Source: Nocardiopsis ganjiahuensis DSM 45031
GTDB taxonomy: Bacteria; Actinomycetota; Actinomycetes; Streptosporangiales; Streptosporangiaceae
DNA length: 64,000 bases
Assembly (NCBI RefSeq): GCF_000341085.1
Contig: NZ_ANBA01000013.1
Span: 344,187 to 408,186 of the forward strand
Direction: 5' to 3'
Positions 48,168 through 56,037 of the stretch are shown one piece after another; position 1 is the first letter of the stretch; the number at the start of each line of letters is the position of its first letter. Position numbers and translations under genes: made by a program. The notes beneath the pieces are model-generated. The model saw only the letters and a program-made list of their open reading frames with translations, was not told the DNA's origin and did no database searches.

Positions 48168-50822
48168 ATGTCTGGTGCTGTTTCTGTGCGTGTCGACCTC
48201 ATTCCGGAGTTTCAGAGCATCGGCAACCAGATCCGCAAGGAGGTGGAGAAGGATCTGGCCACACTGCCCAAGGTGGGCCAGCAGGCGGGCAACGAGGTCA
48301 GTACACAGTTCGCGAACGCGGTGACCGGGCAGCTCTCCTCGGCGTTATCAGGCACCCCGCCCGCGGTGCAGGCCCTGGGTGATCGGGTCGGATCCACGCT
48401 GAGCACCTCGATCGTGGGGGCGGGCGAGCGGGTGGGCGCCGAGCTTGGATCGACGCTGATCAACGGGGTCTCGCCGAGCGTGCAGACGATGTTCGACGAG
48501 CTGCCCTCAGCCGCGGGCAGTGCCGCATCCCAGGCGGCGAACTTCCTGACGAGCACTCTGCCCCAGGCCGGGGCGGAGGCCGGGCAGGAGCTGGGCTCGC
48601 GGTTGAGCAGTGCCGCCACCGGGCTCTTCGAGTCAGGGATGCAGCAGCTGCCAGGTGTGGTCTCGAACCTGGGCGATCAGGCGGGTCAGATCCTCCAGGA
48701 GAAGCTGCCCGAAGCCGGTGCCGACGCCGGCCGGGAGCTGGGTACCAAGCTGGCTGACGGCGCCAACGACCTGATCACGCAGGGCCTGTCGGGGATGCCA
48801 CCTTCGGTCCAGGCCCTGGGACAGCGAGCTGGCGACTTCCTCAGCGAGACCCTGCCCGGATACGGGGCCAAGGCCGGTGAAGAGCTGGGATCCAAGGTCG
48901 CCGACGGCGCGGTCGCCCTGATCGAGAGCGGTGTCGAGGGCCTGCCGGGGGTGATCGACGGGGTCACCTCCACCATGGGCAGTCTGTTCAAGGGAGAGAT
49001 GCCCTCGATCGGGCTCAGCGGTGGATCCGAGCTGGGTTCCAAGCTCAGTGACACCGCGATGGGCCTGATCGGTGACGGCTTGGACGCCCTGCCCGACATC
49101 GTGGACAACCTTGGGGCCAAGGCCGGAGCGCTCCTGGTGGACAAGGTCACCGAGGGCGCGGCCGACGCCGGTCGCCAGGGTGGCGAGAAGTTGGCCGCCA
49201 AGGCCAACGAGATGATCGAGTCGGGGCTCTCCAACATGCCCCCGGCGGTACAGCAGTTCGGCTCCCAGGTGGGTGCGACCCTGAGCGCCACGCTGCCGGA
49301 CGCGGGTGAGCAGATCGGCCGCGCCCTGGCCGGGAAGCTGGTGGATACCGCCGGTCCGGTGGTCTCCAAGGGCTTCTCCGCGGGGACCGACGCCTTGCGC
49401 AACATGGCCTCCGGGTTCCGCTCGGCGGGCTCCAGCGCATCGGGGTTCTCCCGGCACCTCACGATGGCCGGCGCGGCGAGCAAGGTCGCCGCGGTGGGCA
49501 AGAAGGGCCTGGCCGCCGCCCAGAAGGTGCTGAACACGGTGATGCGTGCCAACCCGATCGGGTTGATCGTGACGGCTCTGGCCGCTCTGGCCGCGGGTCT
49601 GGTCTACGCCTACAACAACAGTGAGACGTTCCGGGAGGTCGTGGACGCGGTGTTCTCCTTCGTCAAGGACATCGCCGAGGACGTCATGAGCTTCTTCACC
49701 GAGACCCTGCCCGGGATGTGGGAGGCGCTGAAGGAGAAGGCGCAGGAGTTCTGGGACGGTCTGGTCGGTCTGATCGAGACCGCTTGGGAGTGGATCAAGG
49801 CGATCATCGCGCACCACCCGTTCGTCATCCTGTTCACCTACTGGGACGAGATCAAGGAGGCCATCGGGCAGGTCTGGGACTGGTTGGTCGAGAAGACCAC
49901 CCAGGTGTGGGACTCGATCATCGAGACGATCACCGCGGTGGCGCAGGGGATCGCCGAGTTCCTGTCCGGGATCTGGGAGTCCATCACCTCGGCGGTCGAG
50001 GCCGCCTGGACGTGGGTGACGGAGCTGATCTCGGGGGCCTGGGACACGATCCTGGACCTGGTGGGTTCGGCTGTGCAGTGGGTGGTGGACCGCGTCACCT
50101 CGTTCCGCGACCGGGTGGTGGAGATCTTCACGGCGGTGCGGACGCGCGCCCAGGAGATCTTCGCGGCGATCCGGGAGCGGATCGTGGCGATCGTGACGGG
50201 TCTGCGCGACCGTGCGATCGCGATCGCGACCGCGATCCGGGACCGGATCGTCAGCACCTTCACGGGTGCCCGCGACCGGGCGGTAGAGGCGTTCTCGGCC
50301 ATGCGCGACCGGGTGCGGGACCGGATCGAGGGTCTGATGAGCACGATCAGGGAGATTCCGAACAAGGTCAGGGAGGCGTTCTCCAACGCCAAGACCTTCC
50401 TGCTCCAGGCCGGTAAGAACATCATCACCGGTCTGATCGACGGTGTGAAGAACATGATCGGTTCGCTCAAGGACCAGTTCTCCAAGGTCACCGGCATGAT
50501 TCCGGACTGGAAGGGGCCGCGCCGGGTGGACCGGCGCCTGTTGACCCCGGCGGGCCAAATGATCATGGACGGCCTGATGGGCGGTATCGACGACAAGCTT
50601 CCGGATCTGCGCGGACAGCTCGGGAACGTCACCGGCGAGATCAGCAGCCGCATCGTCCCGCCCTCCCCGGAAGTGCGCAGCCATGCGGTCACCCGGTCTG
50701 CCTCCCCCTTCTCCCCTGGCACCCCCGCGGTGCACATCGAGCACTTCGAGGCGACCGAACGGATGTCCCCGCACGAGGTGGGGGAGCGACTGATGTTCCT
50801 GATGCGATCGAGAGGTATGTGA
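48168..50822 (+). CDS. phage tail tape measure protein
   Basis: 884 residues from ATG 48168 with GAAGAAGAGG upstream (the GTG 3 bases earlier is an alternative). Residues 14-405 are eight consecutive 49-residue units. A hydrophobic segment (464-483, IGLIVTALAALAAG) and Trp-rich helices follow (WEWIKAI, VWDWLVEK, IWESITSA). Residues 646-744 are nine 11-residue units with an RDR core. The C terminus has DWKGPRRVDRRLLTPAG, common in actinophage tape measures. Tape measures set tail length and are ejected first. It is the first gene of a four- to five-gene tail operon. Confidence 0.9.
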   Translation: MSGAVSVRVDLIPEFQSIGNQIRKEVEKDLATLPKVGQQAGNEVSTQFANAVTGQLSSALSGTPPAVQALGDRVGSTLSTSIVGAGERVGAELGSTLINGVSPSVQTMFDELPSAAGSAASQAANFLTSTLPQAGAEAGQELGSRLSSAATGLFESGMQQLPGVVSNLGDQAGQILQEKLPEAGADAGRELGTKLADGANDLITQGLSGMPPSVQALGQRAGDFLSETLPGYGAKAGEELGSKVADGAVALIESGVEGLPGVIDGVTSTMGSLFKGEMPSIGLSGGSELGSKLSDTAMGLIGDGLDALPDIVDNLGAKAGALLVDKVTEGAADAGRQGGEKLAAKANEMIESGLSNMPPAVQQFGSQVGATLSATLPDAGEQIGRALAGKLVDTAGPVVSKGFSAGTDALRNMASGFRSAGSSASGFSRHLTMAGAASKVAAVGKKGLAAAQKVLNTVMRANPIGLIVTALAALAAGLVYAYNNSETFREVVDAVFSFVKDIAEDVMSFFTETLPGMWEALKEKAQEFWDGLVGLIETAWEWIKAIIAHHPFVILFTYWDEIKEAIGQVWDWLVEKTTQVWDSIIETITAVAQGIAEFLSGIWESITSAVEAAWTWVTELISGAWDTILDLVGSAVQWVVDRVTSFRDRVVEIFTAVRTRAQEIFAAIRERIVAIVTGLRDRAIAIATAIRDRIVSTFTGARDRAVEAFSAMRDRVRDRIEGLMSTIREIPNKVREAFSNAKTFLLQAGKNIITGLIDGVKNMIGSLKDQFSKVTGMIPDWKGPRRVDRRLLTPAGQMIMDGLMGGIDDKLPDLRGQLGNVTGEISSRIVPPSPEVRSHAVTRSASPFSPGTPAVHIEHFEATERMSPHEVGERLMFLMRSRGM
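48207..49382 (+). repeat. eight tandem 49-codon units in the tape measure
   Basis: Units start at residues 14, 63, 112, 161, 210, 259, 308 and 357, each exactly 49 codons (147 bp). Shared pattern: (L/M/T)P at 1-2, hydrophobic at 4-5, Gly near 9-13, L20-P21, AG near 24-27, (E/A)LG(S/T)KL at 30-35, and SG(L/M/V) near 45-47. Unit sequences have diverged, so the array is old rather than freshly expanded. Confidence 0.85.
50103..50399 (+). repeat. nine 11-codon (hendecad) units in the tape measure
   Basis: Units such as FRDRVVEIFTA, VRTRAQEIFAA, IRERIVAIVTG, LRDRAIAIATA and IRDRIVSTFTG run without gaps, residues 646-744. The pattern is a long amphipathic helix with RDR at fixed positions; the last two units are degenerate. 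Confidence 0.85.
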
Positions 50823-51685
50823 TGAGTGACCTGACCGAAGGCCAGATCCGCTGGCGGGACCGCCTGCTGTTCGACGGCCGTGACCTGGCCCTGGTCGACC
50901 TCCAGGGCTGGGACGACCTGCCCGACGTGGAGAGCGGGAACGTCGAGCGCCCCTCGCGCCACGGTGCCTGGCCCGGCAGGGCCCTGGCGGGCCAGCGGTT
51001 CGTCACCGCCACCGGGGTGCTCACCAGTGCCCGCAACCTTCAAGCGGTGTCCACCGTGCTCGCCCCGCTGCGTCGGGCCCTGACCCTCTCCGGGGACGCA
51101 CGGCAGCACCCGCTCAGTATCCGGGTCGGAGGGCAGGCCCTCACCTCCTACGGGCAGGTCAGCGCTCGGTCCATCCCCGGCGGCCCCGGGTACCAGGCGG
51201 CCCGGCCCACCGTGGTCGTGCAGTGGACCTGCCCCGATCCCCGCCGGTACGGGCGCGGCCGGGCCACCCAGATCAACGCGCCCCTTCCGAGCGATGACGG
51301 CCTGGAGTATCCGCTGGAGTACCCGCTCGACTACGGCGAACCGGCGCGGGGAGGGTCGGCCGTCCTCACCAACGGCGGCGACACCGCCACCCACCCGGTC
51401 GTCACGATCACCGGCCCCTGTACCCGCCCCCGGCTGATCAACCGGAACACCGGCCGGACCCTGGAGTTCCACCTGGCCCTGGCCGAGACCGACACCCTGG
51501 TCGTCGACTGCGATCGGGGCACGGTCACTGTCAACAGCAACGACGGTTTCCACCACCTGAGCACCGCGTCGGTTCCGCCTGAGCACTGGACCCTGGAACC
51601 CGGCGCCAACCCGGTCCACTTCCGCCCCGAGACCTCGGGGCACGGCGCCGCCGCCAGTGTCGTCTGGAACGACGCCCACCTCTGA
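50822..51685 (+). CDS. siphovirus-type distal tail (Dit-like) protein
   Basis: 287 residues from ATG 50822, overlapping the tape measure TGA; AGAGG lies 6 nt upstream. The gene order (directly after the tape measure) and pattern are those of siphovirus Dit proteins: an N-terminal half with GNVERPSRHGAWPG and a C-terminal galectin-like half with HPVVTITGPCTRPRL, DTLVVDCDRGTV and NPVHFRPET. Dit forms the hub ring that joins tail tube and tip. Assigned by context and general pattern. Confidence 0.8.
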   Translation: MSDLTEGQIRWRDRLLFDGRDLALVDLQGWDDLPDVESGNVERPSRHGAWPGRALAGQRFVTATGVLTSARNLQAVSTVLAPLRRALTLSGDARQHPLSIRVGGQALTSYGQVSARSIPGGPGYQAARPTVVVQWTCPDPRRYGRGRATQINAPLPSDDGLEYPLEYPLDYGEPARGGSAVLTNGGDTATHPVVTITGPCTRPRLINRNTGRTLEFHLALAETDTLVVDCDRGTVTVNSNDGFHHLSTASVPPEHWTLEPGANPVHFRPETSGHGAAASVVWNDAHL

Positions 51686-51739
51686 TCCGGGCGTGCGCCC
51701 CGACCCAGCATCCACGAACACCACCACCGAAGGAGAACC

Positions 51740-52726
51740 ATGTCCGTTCGCACCCTCGCCCTCCGCTCCGGGGAGACCTCGGCGGAGGACCACCGACTGC
51801 TCATCGGCTCGCTGCTCGGGGCGGCCGACGACCCCTGGCCCCTGCACCGGCGCGGCGGTCTCATGTACGCCCCCGGAGCCGCCGACCTGAGCGGTTCCGG
51901 GATGACGGCGACCATCAGACCCTTCTCCGCGGCCGTGACCGGCCGCTCCTCCCCGCTCCAGGGCAGCTACCTGGTGGTCAGCACCGAGGACGTCGACATC
52001 CGTCTGGAGGACGGTCCCACCACGGGCAGCCGCACCGACCTGGTCGGCGTGGTGGTCAAGGACGACCTCTACGACGACTCCGACGAGGTGCTGGCCGAGA
52101 TCCGGGTGATCGACCCGGAGGAGGACGAGACCTACCTGCCCCTGTTCGAGATCGTCGTCTCCCAGGGCGCGAGCACCGGTACCGGAGGCATCACCTGGCC
52201 TGCCCAGCCGGGTTCCTCGCTCCCCGGCAACATCCGCGACCTGCGTGACTACACCTCCTCGGCGGGCGGTGTGGTCAGCGTGCCGAACGTGTCCGCCCGA
52301 AACAGGATGGGCGACGTCCGAGACGGCACCGTCGTGTACGTCGGTGCCACCCGCGACCTGTACATCCGGGATTCGGGGGCCTGGCGTCCGGTGGCGGGGC
52401 CCGCCGCCGATGCGGCCCTGGACAACCGCTACGAGCCGCTCGGGGCGCCGAGCATGTGGTCGGGAACGGTCAGGATCACGCCGGAGGAAGTGGTCGAGAA
52501 CAGTTTCTACACCAAGGACTACTACCGGGGCTTCGCACGGGTGGACCTGCCGGAGGGCCTGTTCTCCCGTGCCCCGCGCATCCTGCTGACCGCGCACTCC
52601 CAGGTCCCCGGAACGCTCATCGACGCGACCTACACCGAGCCCTCCGCTTCCGGTTTCACGATCGTGCTGGCCCGGGCCACGACCGTCACGACCAACGTCA
52701 GTTGGCTCGCGGTTCAGGAGGGCTGA
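51740..52726 (+). CDS. minor tail protein, possible receptor-binding subunit
   Basis: 328 residues, AAGGAGAACC before the ATG. No family securely recognised. The N-terminal 170 residues look like a beta-rich baseplate domain with an acidic stretch (DDLYDDSDEVLAEIRV). A PGSSLPGNIRDLRDYTSSAGG linker region follows (in parts). The last about 90 residues (FYTKDYYRGFARVDL, PRILLTAHSQVPG, VSWLAVQEG) resemble an H-type-lectin-like beta sandwich, which would suit glycan binding. It sits between Dit and the Gp37-like protein. Confidence 0.6.
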   Translation: MSVRTLALRSGETSAEDHRLLIGSLLGAADDPWPLHRRGGLMYAPGAADLSGSGMTATIRPFSAAVTGRSSPLQGSYLVVSTEDVDIRLEDGPTTGSRTDLVGVVVKDDLYDDSDEVLAEIRVIDPEEDETYLPLFEIVVSQGASTGTGGITWPAQPGSSLPGNIRDLRDYTSSAGGVVSVPNVSARNRMGDVRDGTVVYVGATRDLYIRDSGAWRPVAGPAADAALDNRYEPLGAPSMWSGTVRITPEEVVENSFYTKDYYRGFARVDLPEGLFSRAPRILLTAHSQVPGTLIDATYTEPSASGFTIVLARATTVTTNVSWLAVQEG

Positions 52727-52727
52727 C

Positions 52728-53894
52728 ATGTCCTTCTACCGCTACCAGTTCTGCGACCTGGTCACCGACCGGCCCATTGCCGAGCTCGACCTCGCCGGGG
52801 TCCGCTTCGACCGCAGGATCTGCCAGGCGGGTGCGTTCAGCGGTTCGGTCCCTGTCACCAGCCCCGAGGTGGCGGAAAAGGTCGCCAAGGTGGCAGGGCG
52901 GCGGGACAACGACCTGACCAGCGGGCCTGGACGCACCGTCGTGCACGTCTGGCGGGGCGATCGGATCTGGGGCACCTACCTGATCTGGTCCGCCGAGCCC
53001 AAGGCTGACGCCCGGGGCCGGGTCACCGTGGACCTGAACGGCGCCTCTCTGGAGAGCTACCTGCACCACCGCGAGATCCGCTCCGACACCAGCTTCGCCG
53101 GTGTCGACCAGCTGCGGATCGCGCGCACCCTGGTTCAGAGGATGGAGGCGGCCCGGCCGATCGGCCTGGTCCCTGCCGACGCCCGGAACTCCGGGGTCAC
53201 GCGCGACGCCGTCTACCTCGCCTCGGAGGCGCTCACCTACGGGGACGCCCTGGAGACCCTCTCTTCACACGAGGAGGGACCCGAGTGGATGGTGCGCACG
53301 GTGGTGCGCGGGGGCGAACGGATCCGTGAGTTCGTGGTCGCGCAGCGGCTGGGAAGTACCCAGGCCGAGCACGTGTTCGCCCAGCCCGGCAACGTTCTGG
53401 GCTGGAACTACCCGGCCGACGCCACGGACGCGGCGACCTCCTGGCAGGCCCGCGGAGACGCGCCCGAGACCGACCCCGAGGAGGAGACGGAGCAGGTCCT
53501 GTCGCGGATCTGGTCCGATCCCCGGTTCGCCGAGAACGGCTGGCCGCTCCTGGACCGCACGGTGGACGCTCCGGGGGTCACCGACCGGGACGCCCTGGAC
53601 GCCCACGCCCGCTGGTGGGCCCGCCGCTCCTCGGGCGCGGTGCGGTTCCCGCAGGTGACCGTCCGACTGGACGAGCAGAGCACGTTCACCCCGGACCACC
53701 TGGGGGACCGGGCCCGGATCACTCTGGTCAACGACTGGTTCCCGCTGGTCAACGGGCGCCCCACCTTCTCGAACAGCTGGCGGGTGATCGGGGTGGAGGT
53801 CACCCCGGCCACGCGCGGCCAAGGGCAGGACACGGCCACGCTGATCTTCGAGGAACCCAACGACACCGCACCCGGAACGGAGGGCACGGACTGA
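52728..53894 (+). CDS. Gp37-like siphovirus minor tail (hub) protein
   Basis: 388 residues, ATG one base after the previous stop. It opens YRYQFCDLVTDRPIAELDL, then GAFSGSVPVTSPEV and WRGDRIWGTYLIWSAEP, and ends with a beta-rich domain (LGDRARITLVNDW, WRVIGVEVTPA). This is the pattern of actinophage tail-hub proteins named after ReqiPepy6 Gp37, corresponding to the Tal position. Overlaps the spike gene by one base. Assigned by pattern and position. Confidence 0.72.
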   Translation: MSFYRYQFCDLVTDRPIAELDLAGVRFDRRICQAGAFSGSVPVTSPEVAEKVAKVAGRRDNDLTSGPGRTVVHVWRGDRIWGTYLIWSAEPKADARGRVTVDLNGASLESYLHHREIRSDTSFAGVDQLRIARTLVQRMEAARPIGLVPADARNSGVTRDAVYLASEALTYGDALETLSSHEEGPEWMVRTVVRGGERIREFVVAQRLGSTQAEHVFAQPGNVLGWNYPADATDAATSWQARGDAPETDPEEETEQVLSRIWSDPRFAENGWPLLDRTVDAPGVTDRDALDAHARWWARRSSGAVRFPQVTVRLDEQSTFTPDHLGDRARITLVNDWFPLVNGRPTFSNSWRVIGVEVTPATRGQGQDTATLIFEEPNDTAPGTEGTD

Positions 53895-55567
53895 TGCCGC
53901 TACCCAGCTACCCACCCGACCTGGCCACTGAGTGGGCCGGTCTGCGCAGGAAAGTACGGGCCACCTACACCTCCTCCCAGCGGCGCGGTCCCCTGACCCG
54001 GCCCGGCAGTCTGGCCCGGCTCGGTGAGGACGGGAGACTGCCCGCGCACTCCATGCCCTCGGAGAGCGTGCTCACCGGGGTGCACGACGTGCGCGCCTTC
54101 GGTGCCCTCGGTGACGGAAGCAGCGACGACACGGCGGCCCTCCAGTCCGCCCTGTCCCACGTGCGGGACAACGGCGGGGGGACCGTCTACCTGCCGGGCG
54201 GTACCTACTCGGTGCAGAACCCGCCGTTGCGGATCTACCGCGACACCCGGCTGGTCCTGGCCCCGGACGCGGTCGTGCGCCGCGACGGGGAACGCACCCT
54301 GCTCACCAACGGGGACCCCGGCCAGAACCTGCCCGGCTACAGCGGGCACGGGAACATCCTGGTGGAAGGGGGCGTGTGGGACGGCAACGCGGTCGGGGTG
54401 CCCAGGTACAACAACATCTTCTCCTTCGGGCACGCCACCGGGATCACCGTGCGCGACACGGTGATCCGTGACGTTCCCGGCTATCACGCGCTCGAACTCA
54501 ACGCGGTCCGGCACGCCAGGGTGGTGAACCTGCGCTGCGCCGGCGTCGCCGATCCGGGGGGCAGCCGCTCTTTCACGGAGGCGGTCCAGCTGGACTTGGC
54601 CAAGGCCAGTACCTACTTCGGGGAGTTCGGGCCCTACGACGACACCCCCTGCACCGACGTGGCGTTCTCGGGCTGTTCCTTCACCGGATCCGACACTCCG
54701 GGGGTCGGTCCCTGGCCGCGCGGGATCGGCTCCCACGCCGCCACCCTGGGCCGTACCCACAGTGACGTGCGGATCATCGGCTGCCACTTCGAGAACTGCA
54801 CTCGGGAGGGGGTGCACGCCTACGTCTGGGACCGGGTGACCGTTCAGGGCAACACCTTCCTGGACTGCTCGGGCGGGGTCGCGGTGGCCGCGATCATCGA
54901 CACCAAGGAGAACGACACCCGCCCGCCGGGGTGGGGCGATCCGACCGGGCGCTCACAGCCTGTCTCGGACGTCACCATCAGCGGGAACATCTTCACCGGG
55001 GCCGGGTCGCACTCGGCGGTACGGCTCGAGGGGTATCCGAACGGGGGCTGGATAGACAACGTCAGTCTCAGCGGAAACACCGTCAACGGCAGCACTTCCT
55101 ACGGGTTCGAGGGCCGTCGTGTTCGGGGCCTGGTCTGCTCGGCCAACCTGTTGACCGGGACCTCCCTGTCCGCGGTCCGTGTCGAGGAGTCGGCAGGCCT
55201 GTCCGTGAGCGCGAACACGTTCGTCGACACCGGTAGCACCGGCCTGTACCTGGTCGGGGTCGAGGACGCCGTGGTGTCCGCGAACTCCCTGCGCGGGATC
55301 GGCCACAACGGCCTGCACGTCCAGGCTGGTGAGCGGATCAAGGTCAGCGACAACCAGGTCGGCGGTGCCGACCACTACGGTGTGCGGGTCAGCGCGGGGA
55401 CCACCGGTTTCTCCTTCACGGGGAACCGTGTGGTCAGTGGTTCGGAAGGGCTCTCCATCACCGCCACCTGCCGGGAGGTCGTGCGCCACGGCAACGACCT
55501 GCGCGGCTCGGACGGCCTTGAGGACTCCTCCCCGGACCCCGTCACGGACCCCGGCGACCTGGTCTGA
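53894..55567 (+). CDS. tail spike with right-handed beta-helix (pectate-lyase-like)
   Basis: 557 residues from ATG 53894 (TGATG overlap). The N-terminal about 60 residues likely attach it to the tail. The beta-helix domain begins with the pectate-lyase-3 motif VRAFGALGDGSSDDTAALQ and NGGGTVYLPGGTY, then coils with repeated Asn/Val/Ser turns to the C terminus. Such spikes bind and often cut surface polysaccharide. Candidate catalytic acids are not assignable by eye. It is the last gene of tail unit 1 and is followed by a terminator. Confidence 0.85.
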   Translation: MPLPSYPPDLATEWAGLRRKVRATYTSSQRRGPLTRPGSLARLGEDGRLPAHSMPSESVLTGVHDVRAFGALGDGSSDDTAALQSALSHVRDNGGGTVYLPGGTYSVQNPPLRIYRDTRLVLAPDAVVRRDGERTLLTNGDPGQNLPGYSGHGNILVEGGVWDGNAVGVPRYNNIFSFGHATGITVRDTVIRDVPGYHALELNAVRHARVVNLRCAGVADPGGSRSFTEAVQLDLAKASTYFGEFGPYDDTPCTDVAFSGCSFTGSDTPGVGPWPRGIGSHAATLGRTHSDVRIIGCHFENCTREGVHAYVWDRVTVQGNTFLDCSGGVAVAAIIDTKENDTRPPGWGDPTGRSQPVSDVTISGNIFTGAGSHSAVRLEGYPNGGWIDNVSLSGNTVNGSTSYGFEGRRVRGLVCSANLLTGTSLSAVRVEESAGLSVSANTFVDTGSTGLYLVGVEDAVVSANSLRGIGHNGLHVQAGERIKVSDNQVGGADHYGVRVSAGTTGFSFTGNRVVSGSEGLSITATCREVVRHGNDLRGSDGLEDSSPDPVTDPGDLV

Positions 55568-55622
55568 GCGGCCGGATACCGCAGGCACCACGCACACGTT
55601 GAGATGACACGAACACACCGAA

Positions 55623-55653
55623 CGGCTCCGCGTCCCTCAGGGGCGCGGAGCCG
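55623..55653 (+). terminator. terminator of tail unit 1
   Basis: CGGCTCCGCG (55623-55632) pairs perfectly with CGCGGAGCCG (55644-55653), loop TCCCTCAGGGG. It lies 56 bp after the spike stop. Confidence 0.8.
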
Positions 55654-55709
55654 ATCTCGTGTCTGCTCCGGAACGAGCCGAAGGCGAAGCGCCGGCCGCC
55701 TTCCGCGGC

Positions 55710-55859
55710 TGGAAGCAGAGCTCCGGTGAGCGGGAGGAAAGCGTCCACACTCCCGGAGGTGGCGCCGAACCGGAGACGGTTGACGGCGATCAGGGGTGCC
55801 GTGACCGCACGCAGGTCCTCGTTGTCGTCGCGGCGCCTCCTGCCTGTGGGGCTCACCGG
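55710..55859 (-). pseudogene. fragment of an OafA-type acyltransferase gene
   Basis: The minus-strand translation RRDDNEDLRAVTAPLIAV, then FGATSGSVDAFLPLTG aligns without gaps to residues about 18-67 of the intact acyltransferase (RRPDIEGLRAVAALLIAV-like, FGTVSGGVDVFLLLTG). The catalytic-type His of YHIW is replaced by Asn. Both DNA stretches are clearly homologous, but the similarity stops after the first membrane segment and the frame reads into unrelated sequence. Broken relic on the same strand as the intact gene, on the other side of the tail operon. Confidence 0.75.
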
Positions 55860-55993
55860 ACTGCGGACCGCACCGAGCGCGGGGTCCTGGACGGGAAGGG
55901 GCAGGGAAAGAGCCTCGGGCCCTGGAGAGCGCTGTGCGAGGAAGCGGCGGCAAAGGGGCCCCGGGCGGACACCTGTCGTGTGACCGCTCCGGG

Positions 55994-56029
55994 GCCGGAG
56001 AGGGGAGAGGGTTTCCCCTCCTCTCCGGC
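55994..56029 (-). terminator. terminator of the pyruvyl transferase gene
   Basis: GCCGGAGAGG (55994-56003) pairs perfectly with CCTCTCCGGC (56020-56029), directly downstream of the minus-strand stop at 56038. Confidence 0.75.
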
Positions 56030-56037
56030 AGGCGGGT

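Noticed and set aside
48168..50822. CRISPR-like regular spacing (147 bp) in the tape measure gene
   Set aside because: The repeats are coding, divergent at DNA level and in frame; no identical direct repeats or spacers.
51740..55567. Diversity-generating retroelement acting on the tail fibre or spike genes
   Set aside because: No reverse transcriptase gene and no template/variable repeat pair seen in the window.
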